Assembly: GCA_947495125.1 (NCBI GenBank)
Contig: CANLXL010000005.1
Location: 1 to 64,000, forward strand
DNA: 64,000 bases
Source of the DNA: an uncultured Flaviramulus sp.
GTDB taxonomy: Bacteria; Bacteroidota; Bacteroidia; Flavobacteriales; Flavobacteriaceae
Reading direction: 5' to 3'
Part shown: one piece after another, positions 55,245 to 64,000 of the stretch
Layout of the letters: every line of letters starts with the position of its first letter
How positions within the stretch are numbered: position 1 is the first letter of the stretch
The notes under the pieces: generated by a model
What the model saw: only the letters and a program-made list of their open reading frames with translations
The model's database searches: none
What the model was told of the DNA's origin: nothing
Program-made: the position numbers and the translations under genes

Positions 55245-56145
55245 CTTGAACTAATTTTTTAATACGATTAAAATCTTCTTCTGAATGAAAAGGAATCGTA
55301 ATTTTTCCTTTTCCATTTTTAGAGACTTTAACGTCTATTTTGTGTCCAAAGTATTCCGAAAATGCAGTTATTCCTTTTTTAATATATTTTGGAACGTCCT
55401 CATCGGCTTCTTTTTCCGGATCTATAGCCGTGTTCTGTACATTATTAATGTTACGCGCTAAATTTTCGGTTTCTCGCACCGATAATCTATCAGATATTAT
55501 TTTTTCATAAATATCTAATTGCGCCGTTTGGTCTTCAATTGCGATCAAAGCACGCCCATGTCCCATGGAAATAAAGCCGTCACGCATTCCAGTTTGAATA
55601 ATAGGATCCAGTTTTAATAGACGTAAATAATTTGCAATGGTTGAACGTTTTTTACCAACACGTTCACTCATTTGCTCCTGAGTTAAATTGATTTCGTCAA
55701 TTAAACGTTGGTAGGATAAGGCAATTTCTATAGGGTCTAAATCCTGGCGTTGAATATTTTCAACCAAGGCCATCTCCAAAGACTCCTGGTCGTTTGCGAT
55801 TCTTATATAAGCAGGAATAGTTTCTAAACCCACTAATTTTGACGCCCTAAAACGACGTTCCCCCGAGACTAATTGATATTTATTAAAATCTAATTTGCGT
55901 ACCGTAATGGGCTGAATTATACCTAATTCTTTTATTGAGGATGCCAGCTCCTGAAGCGATTCTTCGCTAAAATTGGTTCTGGGTTGGAAAGGATTAACCT
56001 CGACAAAGTCAAGATCCAATTCAACTATATTTCCTATAACTTTATCGGCGTTTTTGTCCTGAACCGATTGAATATCGTTGCTTGGATCTTTTAATAGTGC
56101 CGACAAACCTCTACCTAAAGCCTGTTTTTTAGTTGCCTTAGCCAT
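55234..56145 (-). CDS. parB: Chromosome-partitioning protein ParB
   Basis: ParB binds parS and spreads as a CTP-dependent clamp. The 303-residue protein has the short basic N-terminal segment (KKQALGRGLSALL), ParB/Srx motifs NPFQPRTNFSEESLQELASS and GERRFRASKLVGLETIPA, and an HTH (TQEQMSERVGKKRSTIANYLRLLKLD near 165). The C-terminal dimer region ends FNRIKKLVQGAK. It is 3 bases from parA. Confidence 0.96.
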   Translation of the reverse strand: MAKATKKQALGRGLSALLKDPSNDIQSVQDKNADKVIGNIVELDLDFVEVNPFQPRTNFSEESLQELASSIKELGIIQPITVRKLDFNKYQLVSGERRFRASKLVGLETIPAYIRIANDQESLEMALVENIQRQDLDPIEIALSYQRLIDEINLTQEQMSERVGKKRSTIANYLRLLKLDPIIQTGMRDGFISMGHGRALIAIEDQTAQLDIYEKIISDRLSVRETENLARNINNVQNTAIDPEKEADEDVPKYIKKGITAFSEYFGHKIDVKVSKNGKGKITIPFHSEEDFNRIKKLVQGAK

Positions 56146-56148
56146 AAT

Positions 56149-56913
56149 TTAGGAGTTTTTATTGATAATTTCTTTTGCTAAACTTAAGTAATTATTAGCG
56201 CCTTTACTACTTGCATCATAGTTAATTATACTTTCTCCATAACTCGGTGCTTCACTTAAACGCACATTACGCTGTATAATGGTTTGAAATACCATATTAT
56301 TAAAGTGCTTTTGAACTTCTTCGACCACTTGGTTAGACAGTCGTAAGCGGGAATCGTACATTGTAAGCAGTAAGCCCTCAATATCTAATTCCGGGTTATG
56401 TATTTTTTGTACACTTTTAATCGTGTTGAGTAATTTACCAAGCCCCTCCAGTGCAAAATATTCACACTGAATTGGTATGACAACCGCATCAGCGGCAGTT
56501 AATGCATTTAGTGTTAGTAAGCCCAATGAAGGCGCACAGTCGATAATAATAAAGTCGTAATTATCCTTTATATCCAATAGCGCTTTCTTTAGCATATATT
56601 CTCTGGCATCTTTATCAACGAGTTCTATTTCAATAGCTACTAAGTCAATATGAGATGGAATGATATCTAAGTTCGGTGTTCCTGTTTCCAGAATGGCTTC
56701 AGATGCTGTGTTAGAATGCTCTAAAAGTTGGTAGGTTCCAATATCTACAGATTCTACATCTATTCCAATTCCAGAAGTTGCATTTGCTTGAGGGTCAGCA
56801 TCTATGAGTAACACTTTTTTTTCTAGAACGCCTAATGAAGCTGCTAAATTTATTGATGTTGTTGTTTTTCCAACGCCTCCTTTTTGATTAGCAATTGCAA
56901 TGATTTTACCCAT
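56149..56913 (-). CDS. parA: Chromosome-partitioning ATPase ParA
   Basis: From ATG 56913 the product is 254 residues (MGKIIAIANQKGGVGKTTTS...), a canonical start; a longer frame adds 18 residues with no family support. The deviant Walker A KGGVGKTT, DADPQANATSGIG and IDCAPSLGLLTLNAL are all intact. ParA makes dynamic gradients that separate origins. A parS-like site lies 175 bases upstream (57088-57103). Confidence 0.96.
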   Translation of the reverse strand: MGKIIAIANQKGGVGKTTTSINLAASLGVLEKKVLLIDADPQANATSGIGIDVESVDIGTYQLLEHSNTASEAILETGTPNLDIIPSHIDLVAIEIELVDKDAREYMLKKALLDIKDNYDFIIIDCAPSLGLLTLNALTAADAVVIPIQCEYFALEGLGKLLNTIKSVQKIHNPELDIEGLLLTMYDSRLRLSNQVVEEVQKHFNNMVFQTIIQRNVRLSEAPSYGESIINYDASSKGANNYLSLAKEIINKNS

Positions 56914-57087
56914 TAATGATTTGGTTTTAATTTGTGAAACAATTTTAATTTGTATTATTGGCTCCAAATCACCATTTCGCTTTTATGCGTCACATTTTTA
57001 TCACTCCATAGAACCACTATGAAGCTCAAAAAATCTTTCACCTAAAAACGAAAGCAATGCTTTTCGCTACAACATAAAAATCAAAAT

Positions 57088-57103
57088 TGTTTCACGGTAA
57101 AAA
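57088..57103. promoter_or_regulatory. Degenerate parS-like site upstream of parA
   Basis: The 16-mer TGTTTCACGGTAAAAA matches 13 of 16 bases of the parS consensus TGTTTCACGTGAAACA, with the first nine perfect. Another perfect 8-base half (GTGAAACA) is at 56934-56941. Real parS sites usually match better, so either site is a candidate only. Confidence 0.4.
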
Positions 57104-57238
57104 TACAATTATTTACGAGGAATAAAAATCCAATTTGTTAACATTAGCTCGCAAGTCTAAACATGTAAGAAATTCCTTTTGTTTATGGTGCTTTTAACGA
57201 GATAATCAAACTATATAATTGATTTCTATGGCATTTTT

Positions 57239-58438
57239 TTAAGGTTTGAAGCCATAAGGTTGTGTCCATGCATTTTCGTAAATTAAATCTTCAACCGGAT
57301 TATTGTGTTTTTTCGAAGACGTTATTTTGCATCTTACATACAATAAGTTGTCGGTTAATTTATAGCTCGCTTTGTCCCCAATAGTGTTATATAGTTCTTT
57401 TGGTTCGTTCTCACCTTTTTCACATCCAATAAAGGTGATATTGTAGGTTGCATTTTGGTCTTTTTTAATGACAACAGAAAGCGTATTATCGCTAAACGTT
57501 ACATCTTTTAATTCCACACCGGTACTTGCATAAAACCGACCAGATTCTATGGCTTTTATTAAAGATTTAGCGTTAAGAGAATCTGCTTGCACCATAATCC
57601 AACCTCTACCTGCATTACTCCATTTGCTGCCTTTAACATGATAATGATGAGAGTCGTCTGTTGCCAATCCATACATTACAGGTTTATTATTTTCTAGATA
57701 GGCCATGTTGATATAATCCCACATCAACTCCGTAGACATATGTTTTTCGTCTCCGGAATTATGGACCATAGGATGCCCATTGTACACTTCAAAAAACTGT
57801 TCATTTTTTAAGGCTATCATATCTTCGAGGTCAATAGCATAGCCAAAGTTTGGATGATTGATATGGGCAATAATAGGAATGTTTAGCGCTTTTTTTTGTT
57901 CAACTACGGCATCCAGGTTGTTTTGCATCACTTCCAATACGCTATTCCCGCCTTGAGGGTCTATTCTCTTTTTGACATTGGTGGCATTAATATGTATAGG
58001 TTTACCTTGATAACCATCTGTTATTTCTTCAGATTGAAGGATTAAAAACTTCTCTTTCTCTTCAAATTTGGTTCTATATTCATCATAGGTTTTAAGTTTT
58101 ACCTGTGTTCTGTTTAAAGAATCCACTTTGTAATTCACCCAATCGGTGCCATAGGTGTTAAGATAATTTTTGAAGGCCGTTTGGTATAAGGAGTCTTCAG
58201 AAATGGTTTTCCACTTATCGCCTTCCGCTAAAGTGTTATGGTCTGTTAAAGCTACAAAATGATAACCGTTACTTTTGTACCAATCCATGATTACTTCAGG
58301 AAACTCATCACCATCGCTCCAATAGGAATGGGTATGTAAATTACCCTTGTACCACTGCTTAGAAGCCGTTGTTTTTTCTTCACTGCAATTGAAGAACATT
58401 ATAATACAGACTAGAATTGATATTTTGTAGAGATTCAT
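57239..58438 (-). CDS. PHP-domain metal-dependent phosphoesterase, lipoprotein
   Basis: The 399-residue protein has a lipoprotein signal (IIMFFNCSEEK). The PHP domain holds metal ligands in GNLHTHSYWSDGDEF near 32, FVALTDHNTLAEG near 62, IIAHINHPNFGY near 190 and GLATDDSHHYH near 255. The C-terminal beta-rich region is unassigned. PHP enzymes include polymerase exonucleases and histidinol phosphatases; this membrane-anchored form is of unknown substrate and follows the mutase gene by 42 bases. Confidence 0.85.
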   Translation of the reverse strand: MNLYKISILVCIIMFFNCSEEKTTASKQWYKGNLHTHSYWSDGDEFPEVIMDWYKSNGYHFVALTDHNTLAEGDKWKTISEDSLYQTAFKNYLNTYGTDWVNYKVDSLNRTQVKLKTYDEYRTKFEEKEKFLILQSEEITDGYQGKPIHINATNVKKRIDPQGGNSVLEVMQNNLDAVVEQKKALNIPIIAHINHPNFGYAIDLEDMIALKNEQFFEVYNGHPMVHNSGDEKHMSTELMWDYINMAYLENNKPVMYGLATDDSHHYHVKGSKWSNAGRGWIMVQADSLNAKSLIKAIESGRFYASTGVELKDVTFSDNTLSVVIKKDQNATYNITFIGCEKGENEPKELYNTIGDKASYKLTDNLLYVRCKITSSKKHNNPVEDLIYENAWTQPYGFKP

Positions 58439-58480
58439 TGTAATACCTTATTTTATGATTTGTGAATAAATGATGTTATT

Positions 58481-60601
58481 TCAATCAATTAAGATTTCTA
58501 AAATCTTAATGGCAGCATCACTAATTTTGGTTCCGGGTCCAAAAACAGCAATTGCGCCTGCGTCAAATAAATACTGATAATCTTGTTTTGGTATAACGCC
58601 ACCAACGATAACCATAATATCATCACGGCCATAATCTTTTAGTGCTTCAATAACCTGAGGAACTAAGGTTTTATGCCCGGCGGCCAGAGATGAAACGCCT
58701 AAAATATGTACATCGTTTTCAACGGCTTGCTTTGCAGCTTCCTGTGGTGTTTGGAATAGAGGCCCAATATCAACATCAAAGCCTACATCTGCATATCCTG
58801 TAGCGACAACTTTAGCACCGCGATCATGACCATCTTGCCCCATTTTTGCAATCATAATACGTGGTCTTCTACCATCTTGTTCTGCAAAAATATCTGCTAA
58901 TTCCTGGGCTTTTTTAAAGGATTCGTCGTCTTTTATTTCTTTGCTATACACACCGGAAAAGGATTTAATTTGTGCTTTATAACGTCCAAACTCAACTTCT
59001 AGAGCATCACTTATTTCTCCAAGTGTGGCACGTTCACGAGCAGCTTCAACAGCTAAAGCTAATAAATTTTCTTGTCCTGTTCGTGCTGCATTGGTTAAAT
59101 TAGTTAGTGCTTCTTTCACTTTTTCAGAATGTCTTTCAGATTTAATCCTTTCCAGTCGCTCTATTTGAGTGTTTCTAACGGTTTGATTGTCTACCTCCAG
59201 AGTAGAGATAGGATCTTCCTTATCCAAGCGATATTTGTTAACTCCAACAATAATATCCTGATCGGAGTCTATACGCGCCTGTTTACGTGCAGCGGCTTCT
59301 TCAATTCTAATTTTCGGAATACCGGCCTCAATGGCTTTGGTCATCCCTCCTAATTCTTCAATCTCTTCAATGAGTGTCCATGCTTTTCTTGCGATATCAT
59401 CAGTTAGTTTTTCCACATAATAACTACCTGCCCAGGGGTCGACGGTTTTAGTGATCTTGGTTTCTTCCTGTAAAAAGATTTGTGTGTTTCTGGCAATACG
59501 TGCTGAAAAATCGGTAGGTAAAGCAATGGCTTCGTCGAGCGCATTGGTATGTAAACTTTGCGTGCCTCCAAAAGCGGCGGCCGATGCTTCGATGCAGGTT
59601 CTGGCTACATTATTAAAGGGGTCTTGTTCTGTTAAACTCCATCCGGAAGTTTGACAATGCGTGCGTAAAGTCAGTGATTTTTCATTTTTCGGATTAAATT
59701 GCTTTACCAATTTAGCCCATAATAGTCTGGCGGCGCGCATTTTGGCAACTTCCATAAAATGATTCATACCGATGGCCCAAAAGAAGGAGAGGCGAGGCGC
59801 AAAAGTATCTATATCCATACCGGCTTCAAGCCCTTTTCTGATATACTCTAATCCATCGGCAAGTGTATAAGCCAGCTCAATATTGCAGGTGGCTCCGGCT
59901 TCTTGCATGTGGTAGCCCGAAATACTGATGCTGTTGAATTTAGGCATATGCTTACTGGTATATTTAAAAATATCTGATATTATAGTCATGGATGGGATGG
60001 GTGGATAGACGTAGGTATTCCGTACCATAAACTCCTTCAGAATATCATTTTGAATGGTTCCCGAAAGCTGTTCCGGTTTTACACCTTGCTCTTCAGCGGC
60101 TACAATAAAAAAAGCCATAATGGGTAAAACAGCACCATTCATGGTCATGGATACCGACATTTTATCCAAAGGAATCTGGTCGAAAAGTATTTTCATATCT
60201 TCAACGCTATCGATGGCGACCCCTGCTTTTCCAACATCTCCAACCACACGCTCGTGATCACTATCATAGCCGCGATGCGTTGCAAGATCGAAAGCGACCG
60301 ATAGTCCTTTTTGTCCGGCAGCTAAATTTCGTCGGTAAAAGGCATTGCTTTCTTCAGCCGTAGAAAATCCGGCATATTGCCTTATCGTCCAAGGTCTTCT
60401 CACGTACATCGTGCTATATGGTCCTCTTAAGTTAGGCGCAATTCCAGCAACAAAATTAAGGTGTTCTAAGTCTTCAACATCGTGCTTTGAATATGTTGAT
60501 TTAATGGCAATATCTTCAGCCGTTTTAAATGTTCGAAAGTCATCGGTCTTCGGTCTTCCGTTTTCCGTTTTTAGAGTAATATGTTGAAGGTTTTTACGCA
60601 T
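58481..60601 (-). CDS. scpA: Methylmalonyl-CoA mutase, catalytic large subunit
   Basis: The enzyme interconverts methylmalonyl-CoA and succinyl-CoA with adenosylcobalamin. From ATG 60601 the product is 706 residues; the longer start overlaps the upstream gene. The TIM-barrel domain has [34 protein letters not shown] and [18 protein letters not shown]. The B12 domain near 584 has the DxHxxG motif ([12 protein letters not shown]). Near the N-terminus the text [12 protein letters not shown] looks like an in-frame insertion of a dispersed repeat (see findings). A lipoprotein gene separates it from its partner subunit. Confidence 0.95.
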   Translation of the reverse strand: MRKNLQHITLKTENGRPKTDDFRTFKTAEDIAIKSTYSKHDVEDLEHLNFVAGIAPNLRGPYSTMYVRRPWTIRQYAGFSTAEESNAFYRRNLAAGQKGLSVAFDLATHRGYDSDHERVVGDVGKAGVAIDSVEDMKILFDQIPLDKMSVSMTMNGAVLPIMAFFIVAAEEQGVKPEQLSGTIQNDILKEFMVRNTYVYPPIPSMTIISDIFKYTSKHMPKFNSISISGYHMQEAGATCNIELAYTLADGLEYIRKGLEAGMDIDTFAPRLSFFWAIGMNHFMEVAKMRAARLLWAKLVKQFNPKNEKSLTLRTHCQTSGWSLTEQDPFNNVARTCIEASAAAFGGTQSLHTNALDEAIALPTDFSARIARNTQIFLQEETKITKTVDPWAGSYYVEKLTDDIARKAWTLIEEIEELGGMTKAIEAGIPKIRIEEAAARKQARIDSDQDIIVGVNKYRLDKEDPISTLEVDNQTVRNTQIERLERIKSERHSEKVKEALTNLTNAARTGQENLLALAVEAARERATLGEISDALEVEFGRYKAQIKSFSGVYSKEIKDDESFKKAQELADIFAEQDGRRPRIMIAKMGQDGHDRGAKVVATGYADVGFDVDIGPLFQTPQEAAKQAVENDVHILGVSSLAAGHKTLVPQVIEALKDYGRDDIMVIVGGVIPKQDYQYLFDAGAIAVFGPGTKISDAAIKILEILID

Positions 60602-60608
60602 CTGAATA

Positions 60609-61247
60609 TTAATGATTATGTCCTGCGTTTGCACTTTCAGTATTAACAGTAGACTGTTCTTCTTTTATCTTCGTTTTGTCTATGTTAAATAACTTCGCAT
60701 AATATAAATCGAAGGCTATATAAGCCGCCAGATATTTATCTCTTGTGGCTGCCGAATACTTGTTCATTAAGGGGGAGCCAAACAGCTTGGGGCTCATACT
60801 GTTTGTAGAAATAAGCGCATTTAACGTTGTTTTTAAATCTTTAGTTTGCATGTTACCAGCTATGCAATCTACCAATACACAATGATAGTTCAAATAGGTA
60901 TTTGGGTTATTAGCGTCCCATAAGTCGTTCTCATTTTTTAAAGCTTCAAATATCTTTAAAGTATGCGGGGAAACGATGTCTTCATATTTAATACGACCGC
61001 TAATAGCGTTTCTGATAAATTGTGAGTAGGCCCTTGTTAAATTGGGCTTGTCCTTGGTATAAAAGGTTTCGATGTCCTTTTCGAAAGAAAACAAAGCTTC
61101 ATTGTATAGTTTTAAATTTATATTATCGCAATTTAAAACAATACCCTTATTTTCATATTTGAATTCTGTTAGCGTATTTTCATTTTTACAGCTAACAACA
61201 TTAAGTAATAGGACGAGAACTAAAAGTTTTAAAAATTGTGTTTGCAT
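60609..61247 (-). CDS. Hypothetical lipoprotein between the mutase subunits
   Basis: The 212-residue protein has a lipoprotein signal ([11 protein letters not shown]) and an alpha-helical region ([30 protein letters not shown]), ending in AGHNH. I do not recognise the family, though it is a familiar neighbour of mutase genes in flavobacteria. Both neighbouring genes are cytoplasmic enzymes, so shared transcription does not imply a shared pathway. Confidence 0.7.
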   Translation of the reverse strand: MQTQFLKLLVLVLLLNVVSCKNENTLTEFKYENKGIVLNCDNINLKLYNEALFSFEKDIETFYTKDKPNLTRAYSQFIRNAISGRIKYEDIVSPHTLKIFEALKNENDLWDANNPNTYLNYHCVLVDCIAGNMQTKDLKTTLNALISTNSMSPKLFGSPLMNKYSAATRDKYLAAYIAFDLYYAKLFNIDKTKIKEEQSTVNTESANAGHNH

Positions 61248-61267
61248 CGTATTAATAAAATTTAGAG

Positions 61268-62662
61268 TTATTCTGTTTTAAGTCTTTCTTGTTCAATGTT
61301 TTCGGATAATCGTTTTTCTATTATGGGTTCAATTAAGGTTTTTCTTGGATTGATTTTTACAAAGGGATAGAGTTCCAGTTCATGTTTCATAACATCATTA
61401 GGGTTGGGATGTTTGTTTGTGCCTAAAAGCGTTTCTTCTCCTGTATTGATTTGTTGTTGTTCTTTAGTGGCAGATGCCTTTATTTTTCGTTGAATAATGC
61501 CATCCTTAAGTTGTTTTAAAAAACCTCCATGGGTTTCAATATCTTTAAACAGATGCAAAGCTTTGTCTGCTAATTGATGGGTTATAGATTCTATATAATA
61601 ACTACCATCGGCAGGATTATTAACTTTGTTCAGATAGCTTTCATGCTTTAATATAAGGAGTTGATTGCGCGCAATACGTTCTCCAAATTCGTTGTCCTTA
61701 TGATAAATAGCATCGTAAGGCAAGTTGCATATAGTATTTGCACCACCAAGCACAGCACTCATACATTCTGTGGTCGTACGTAACATATTGGTGTTATAGT
61801 CGTAAAGTGTTTTATTGCGTTTTGTAGGAACCGCAACAATATGACAATCAATATTGAAACCGTACTCCGAAGCCAGTGCAGGCCATAGTTTTCTTAAAGC
61901 CCTGAGTTTCCCTATTTCGAAAAAATAATTTGTACCAACGGACATGTTAAAAACTATTTTGAAAGATCGCTTCGTCCCGATTGAAAGGATATTGTCCAAA
62001 TAATTTAAATATTCATTAGCATGCGCTATAGCATAGGCTAATTGTTGTACCATGTTCGCTCCTGCATTTTGATGTAAGGTAACATCAATACTGAAGGTAT
62101 TTGTATTCGCAGTAATGGCTTCAAAACATTTAAAATCTTCTTTTAAACTCTTGAACCAGTTTCCGCTTCGGGCTAAATTTCCAATAATATCAGTTTGAAC
62201 ATATAGACCTTGCTTTGAAGTCTCTTGTCGGCCATATTCAGCCTGATGTCTATATAGTTCTTTTATGAAGTCTTCTGAAAGAAATTGTAAATCGAAATAC
62301 AAACAGATTGAAGAACTATCAATATTATTAAGAAGTTCTCCAATATTAATTGAGTCATTTGGAATGGTAAATTTAATACTCTCGGCGCCTCTATGTATAG
62401 CGTCAATAGCTTTTAAATTTGCTTTCACGGCGTTTGCAACGAATATGGATTGGCAAATATGCCATTCTGAAGCTTTAGCATTTGAAATTTCCGGAAGCTC
62501 TTTAAACTCATCGGCGTGATAAAAAGGTTTTACAGAAATCCCTTCGTTACTTTTCCAAATAAGGGTATCGTTATAATCGGCCCCCTTTAAGTCGAATTGT
62601 ATTTTTTGTTTCCATTGTTTTGAAGACACGGGACTAAAGGCGCTATACAAAGAGTCATTCAT
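61268..62662 (-). CDS. mutA: Methylmalonyl-CoA mutase, small subunit
   Basis: The 464-residue protein resembles the mutase barrel (WKQKIQFDLKGADYNDTLIW, KAAATRE-like middle, VLGGANTICNLPYDAIY, RIARNQLLILKHESYLNKVNNPADGSYYIES). Typical small subunits run to about 600 residues with a degenerate B12 domain; this one stops before any such domain. It is the non-catalytic partner of the large subunit, in the same direction. Its start overlaps the DivIC-like gene by 8 bases. Confidence 0.88.
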   Translation of the reverse strand: MNDSLYSAFSPVSSKQWKQKIQFDLKGADYNDTLIWKSNEGISVKPFYHADEFKELPEISNAKASEWHICQSIFVANAVKANLKAIDAIHRGAESIKFTIPNDSINIGELLNNIDSSSICLYFDLQFLSEDFIKELYRHQAEYGRQETSKQGLYVQTDIIGNLARSGNWFKSLKEDFKCFEAITANTNTFSIDVTLHQNAGANMVQQLAYAIAHANEYLNYLDNILSIGTKRSFKIVFNMSVGTNYFFEIGKLRALRKLWPALASEYGFNIDCHIVAVPTKRNKTLYDYNTNMLRTTTECMSAVLGGANTICNLPYDAIYHKDNEFGERIARNQLLILKHESYLNKVNNPADGSYYIESITHQLADKALHLFKDIETHGGFLKQLKDGIIQRKIKASATKEQQQINTGEETLLGTNKHPNPNDVMKHELELYPFVKINPRKTLIEPIIEKRLSENIEQERLKTE

Positions 62663-62984
62663 CTGATTTCGTTTTTAAACTGTCTTCGTATTCTATAATA
62701 AAAATTTCCTCGTTGTCACGTTTCATATAATATTCTTCACGGGCAAATTTTTCTAAGCCTTCTTTTGTGCTTAACTTTTTAATGGCCTTTTTATCTTTTT
62801 CTATTTCTCGTTTGTAGTATTCCTTTTCGTTTTTAAGATTTTCAATATCATTATTCAATTCATTATGAATAAACCATGAATTGGTATCGAAAAAAAACAT
62901 CCAAATTGAAAATACAATCAAGATGATAACAAACCAGTTTTTAAATGGTTTTAGAAGCTTATTTTTTTGTTTTACTGATGCCAT
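62655..62984 (-). CDS. DivIC/FtsB-like septum formation initiator
   Basis: The 109-residue protein has a short cytoplasmic tail, a membrane helix (WFVIILIVFSIWMFFF) and a coiled coil (NELNNDIENLKNEKEYYKREIEKDKK), then the hallmark EGLEKFAREEYYMKRDNEEIFI. Such proteins link FtsQ and FtsL at the divisome. The ATG overlaps the udk stop by one base (TAATG), so translation is coupled. Confidence 0.85.
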   Translation of the reverse strand: MASVKQKNKLLKPFKNWFVIILIVFSIWMFFFDTNSWFIHNELNNDIENLKNEKEYYKREIEKDKKAIKKLSTKEGLEKFAREEYYMKRDNEEIFIIEYEDSLKTKSDE

Positions 62985-63589
62985 TACAATTTTTCGTTTA
63001 TTATAGTGCGCACAATATCTACCGCAACCGTATTATATTTATTATTGGGGATGATGATATCTGCATACTCCTTCATGGGCTCGATAAATTGATCATGCAT
63101 AGGTTTCAAAGTACTTTGATAACGCAAGAGTACTTCGTTTATATCTCTGCCACGCTCAGAAATATCACGTTTTAAACGCCTTATTAAACGCTCATCGCTA
63201 TCGGCATGGACAAATATTTTAATATCGAACATTGATCTTAGTTCTGCATTGGTTAGTATGAGAATGCCTTCAACAATCATAACTTTTCTTGGATGCGTCA
63301 CGATAGTATCGCCGGTTCTATTATGTTTAACGAATGAATATACGGGTTGGTGTATGGGTTGGTTATTTTTTAAAATTTTTAAATGACTTGTAAGTAAATC
63401 GAAGTCTATTGATCGGGGATGATCGAAATTTATTTTCCCACGCTCTTCATAGGTCAGATGCGTTGTATCATTATAATAGGAATCTTGCGATATAACGCCA
63501 ACTTCGCCTTCCGGAAGTTCGTTAAGTATCTGGTTTACAACGGTGGTTTTGCCACAACCTGTACCTCCTGCAATTCCTATAATAAGCAT
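62984..63589 (-). CDS. udk: Uridine kinase
   Basis: Udk phosphorylates uridine and cytidine with ATP or GTP in nucleotide salvage. The 201-residue protein has Walker A GIAGGTGCGKTTVVNQ, then SQDSYYNDTTHLTYEERGKINFDHPRSIDFDLL and the lid region FVHADSDERLIRRLKRDISERGRD. It is of usual length and well conserved. Confidence 0.95.
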   Translation of the reverse strand: MLIIGIAGGTGCGKTTVVNQILNELPEGEVGVISQDSYYNDTTHLTYEERGKINFDHPRSIDFDLLTSHLKILKNNQPIHQPVYSFVKHNRTGDTIVTHPRKVMIVEGILILTNAELRSMFDIKIFVHADSDERLIRRLKRDISERGRDINEVLLRYQSTLKPMHDQFIEPMKEYADIIIPNNKYNTVAVDIVRTIINEKL

Positions 63590-63654
63590 GGTAATTGGTG
63601 TTTAGTTAGCTATGCAAATTTAGATAAATGTAACCAACTAAAGTCGTATTATCT

Positions 63655-64000
63655 CTATTTTTTGATATTTGATACTTCTTCTAAAGTAATCATTTTGTCA
63701 TTTTTATTACCCCAACTGTTGGTGATATAATTCATAACGTCGGCAACCTCTTCATCGTCAAGACCCAATGGCGCCATATAGCCGTCATATATCTTTCCGT
63801 TAACTGTAATTTCTCCTTGTTGGCCAAATTTTATACCTCGAATACTAGCTTCACGGTTTTTTACCAGGAAATCAGATTTTGCAAGTGGAGGATACACATT
63901 TTCAACCCCTTCACCGTTAGGTAAATGGCAGGATATGCAAAAGTCGGTATAAATTTCACTACCTCGTTCCATACTTTCCTTTAACGGATCGGTTTGGGTA
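63655..64000 (-). CDS. Cytochrome c, partial at the window edge
   Basis: The frame is open past the right edge, so the N-terminus is missing; the visible part reads TQTDPLKESMERGSEIYTDF and then CISCH. The heme-binding CISCH motif and the distal ligand Met in GYMAPLGLDDEEVADVMNYI mark a class I c-type cytochrome of about 100 residues. It should be exported, perhaps with a lipoprotein signal outside the window. It is transcribed towards udk, 65 bases away. Electron partners cannot be named. Confidence 0.85.
   Translation of the reverse strand, partial: TQTDPLKESMERGSEIYTDFCISCHLPNGEGVENVYPPLAKSDFLVKNREASIRGIKFGQQGEITVNGKIYDGYMAPLGLDDEEVADVMNYITNSWGNKNDKMITLEEVSNIKK

Overview
The window is AT-rich chromosomal DNA of a marine-type member of the Bacteroidetes, almost certainly family Flavobacteriaceae. 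The evidence is: type IX secretion (T9SS) C-terminal sorting domains, gliding-type lipoprotein GldI, SecD-SecF and GatB-AspS fusions, LytS/LytTR two-component systems, propeller-type sensor kinases, promoters resembling TAnnTTTG, start codons largely lacking Shine-Dalgarno sequences, and the parA-parB-DUF5683-dapB-lepB gene order. The genus cannot be named from the sequence alone. No rRNA, tRNA, complete insertion sequence, prophage or CRISPR array was recognised.

Layout. 0.1-4.1 kb: surface proteins on the minus strand (SGNH hydrolase with T9SS tail, YadA-head/S74 tail-fibre-like protein) and two small unknown genes. 4.5-10.8 kb: two divergently arranged sensor/LytTR pairs, one a soluble PAS-LytS kinase and one a 14-repeat propeller sensor kinase. 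10.8-19.2 kb: housekeeping (ribH, TPR protein, recF, DUF721, cold-shock protein, ndk) and a tightly packed + strand operon (DHH phosphoesterase, gldI, a cyclophilin-FKBP fusion, lgt, DUF192). 19.2-21.2 kb: an accessory island of small genes, an XRE regulator with dyad operators, a possible microprotein and a histidine-kinase relic. 21.2-31.1 kb: VOC protein, secDF, mdh, an outer-membrane protein, gyrB and a dipeptide epimerase. 31.5-36.5 kb: gatA and a gatB-aspS fusion, which together would supply Asp-tRNA charging and transamidation. 36.5-41 kb: secreted propeller protein, DUF2911, a truncated propeller sensor joined to a small lipoprotein gene, queE and an adhesin-like protein. 41-51 kb: + strand HerA-like ATPase, YitT-like membrane protein, hydrolase, rluF, mutL, two tandem rhomboid proteases and an EEP phosphatase. 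51-57 kb: minus strand operon parA-parB-DUF5683-dapB-lepB-WbqC-DUF6122, with a parS-like site upstream of parA. 57-64 kb: PHP phosphoesterase, both methylmalonyl-CoA mutase subunits, a DivIC/FtsB-like protein, uridine kinase, and a cytochrome c cut by the window edge.

Points most worth a second look: the GatB-AspS fusion, whose AspRS half carries a histidine expected of a non-discriminating enzyme; the 19.6-21.1 kb mini-island of genes mostly too short for routine calling; the deletion-like junction at 38.9 kb between a sensor-kinase fragment and a lipoprotein; the in-frame repeat near the N-terminus of methylmalonyl-CoA mutase; and the degenerate parS-like site. Identifications rest on motifs read by eye; no database search was run.
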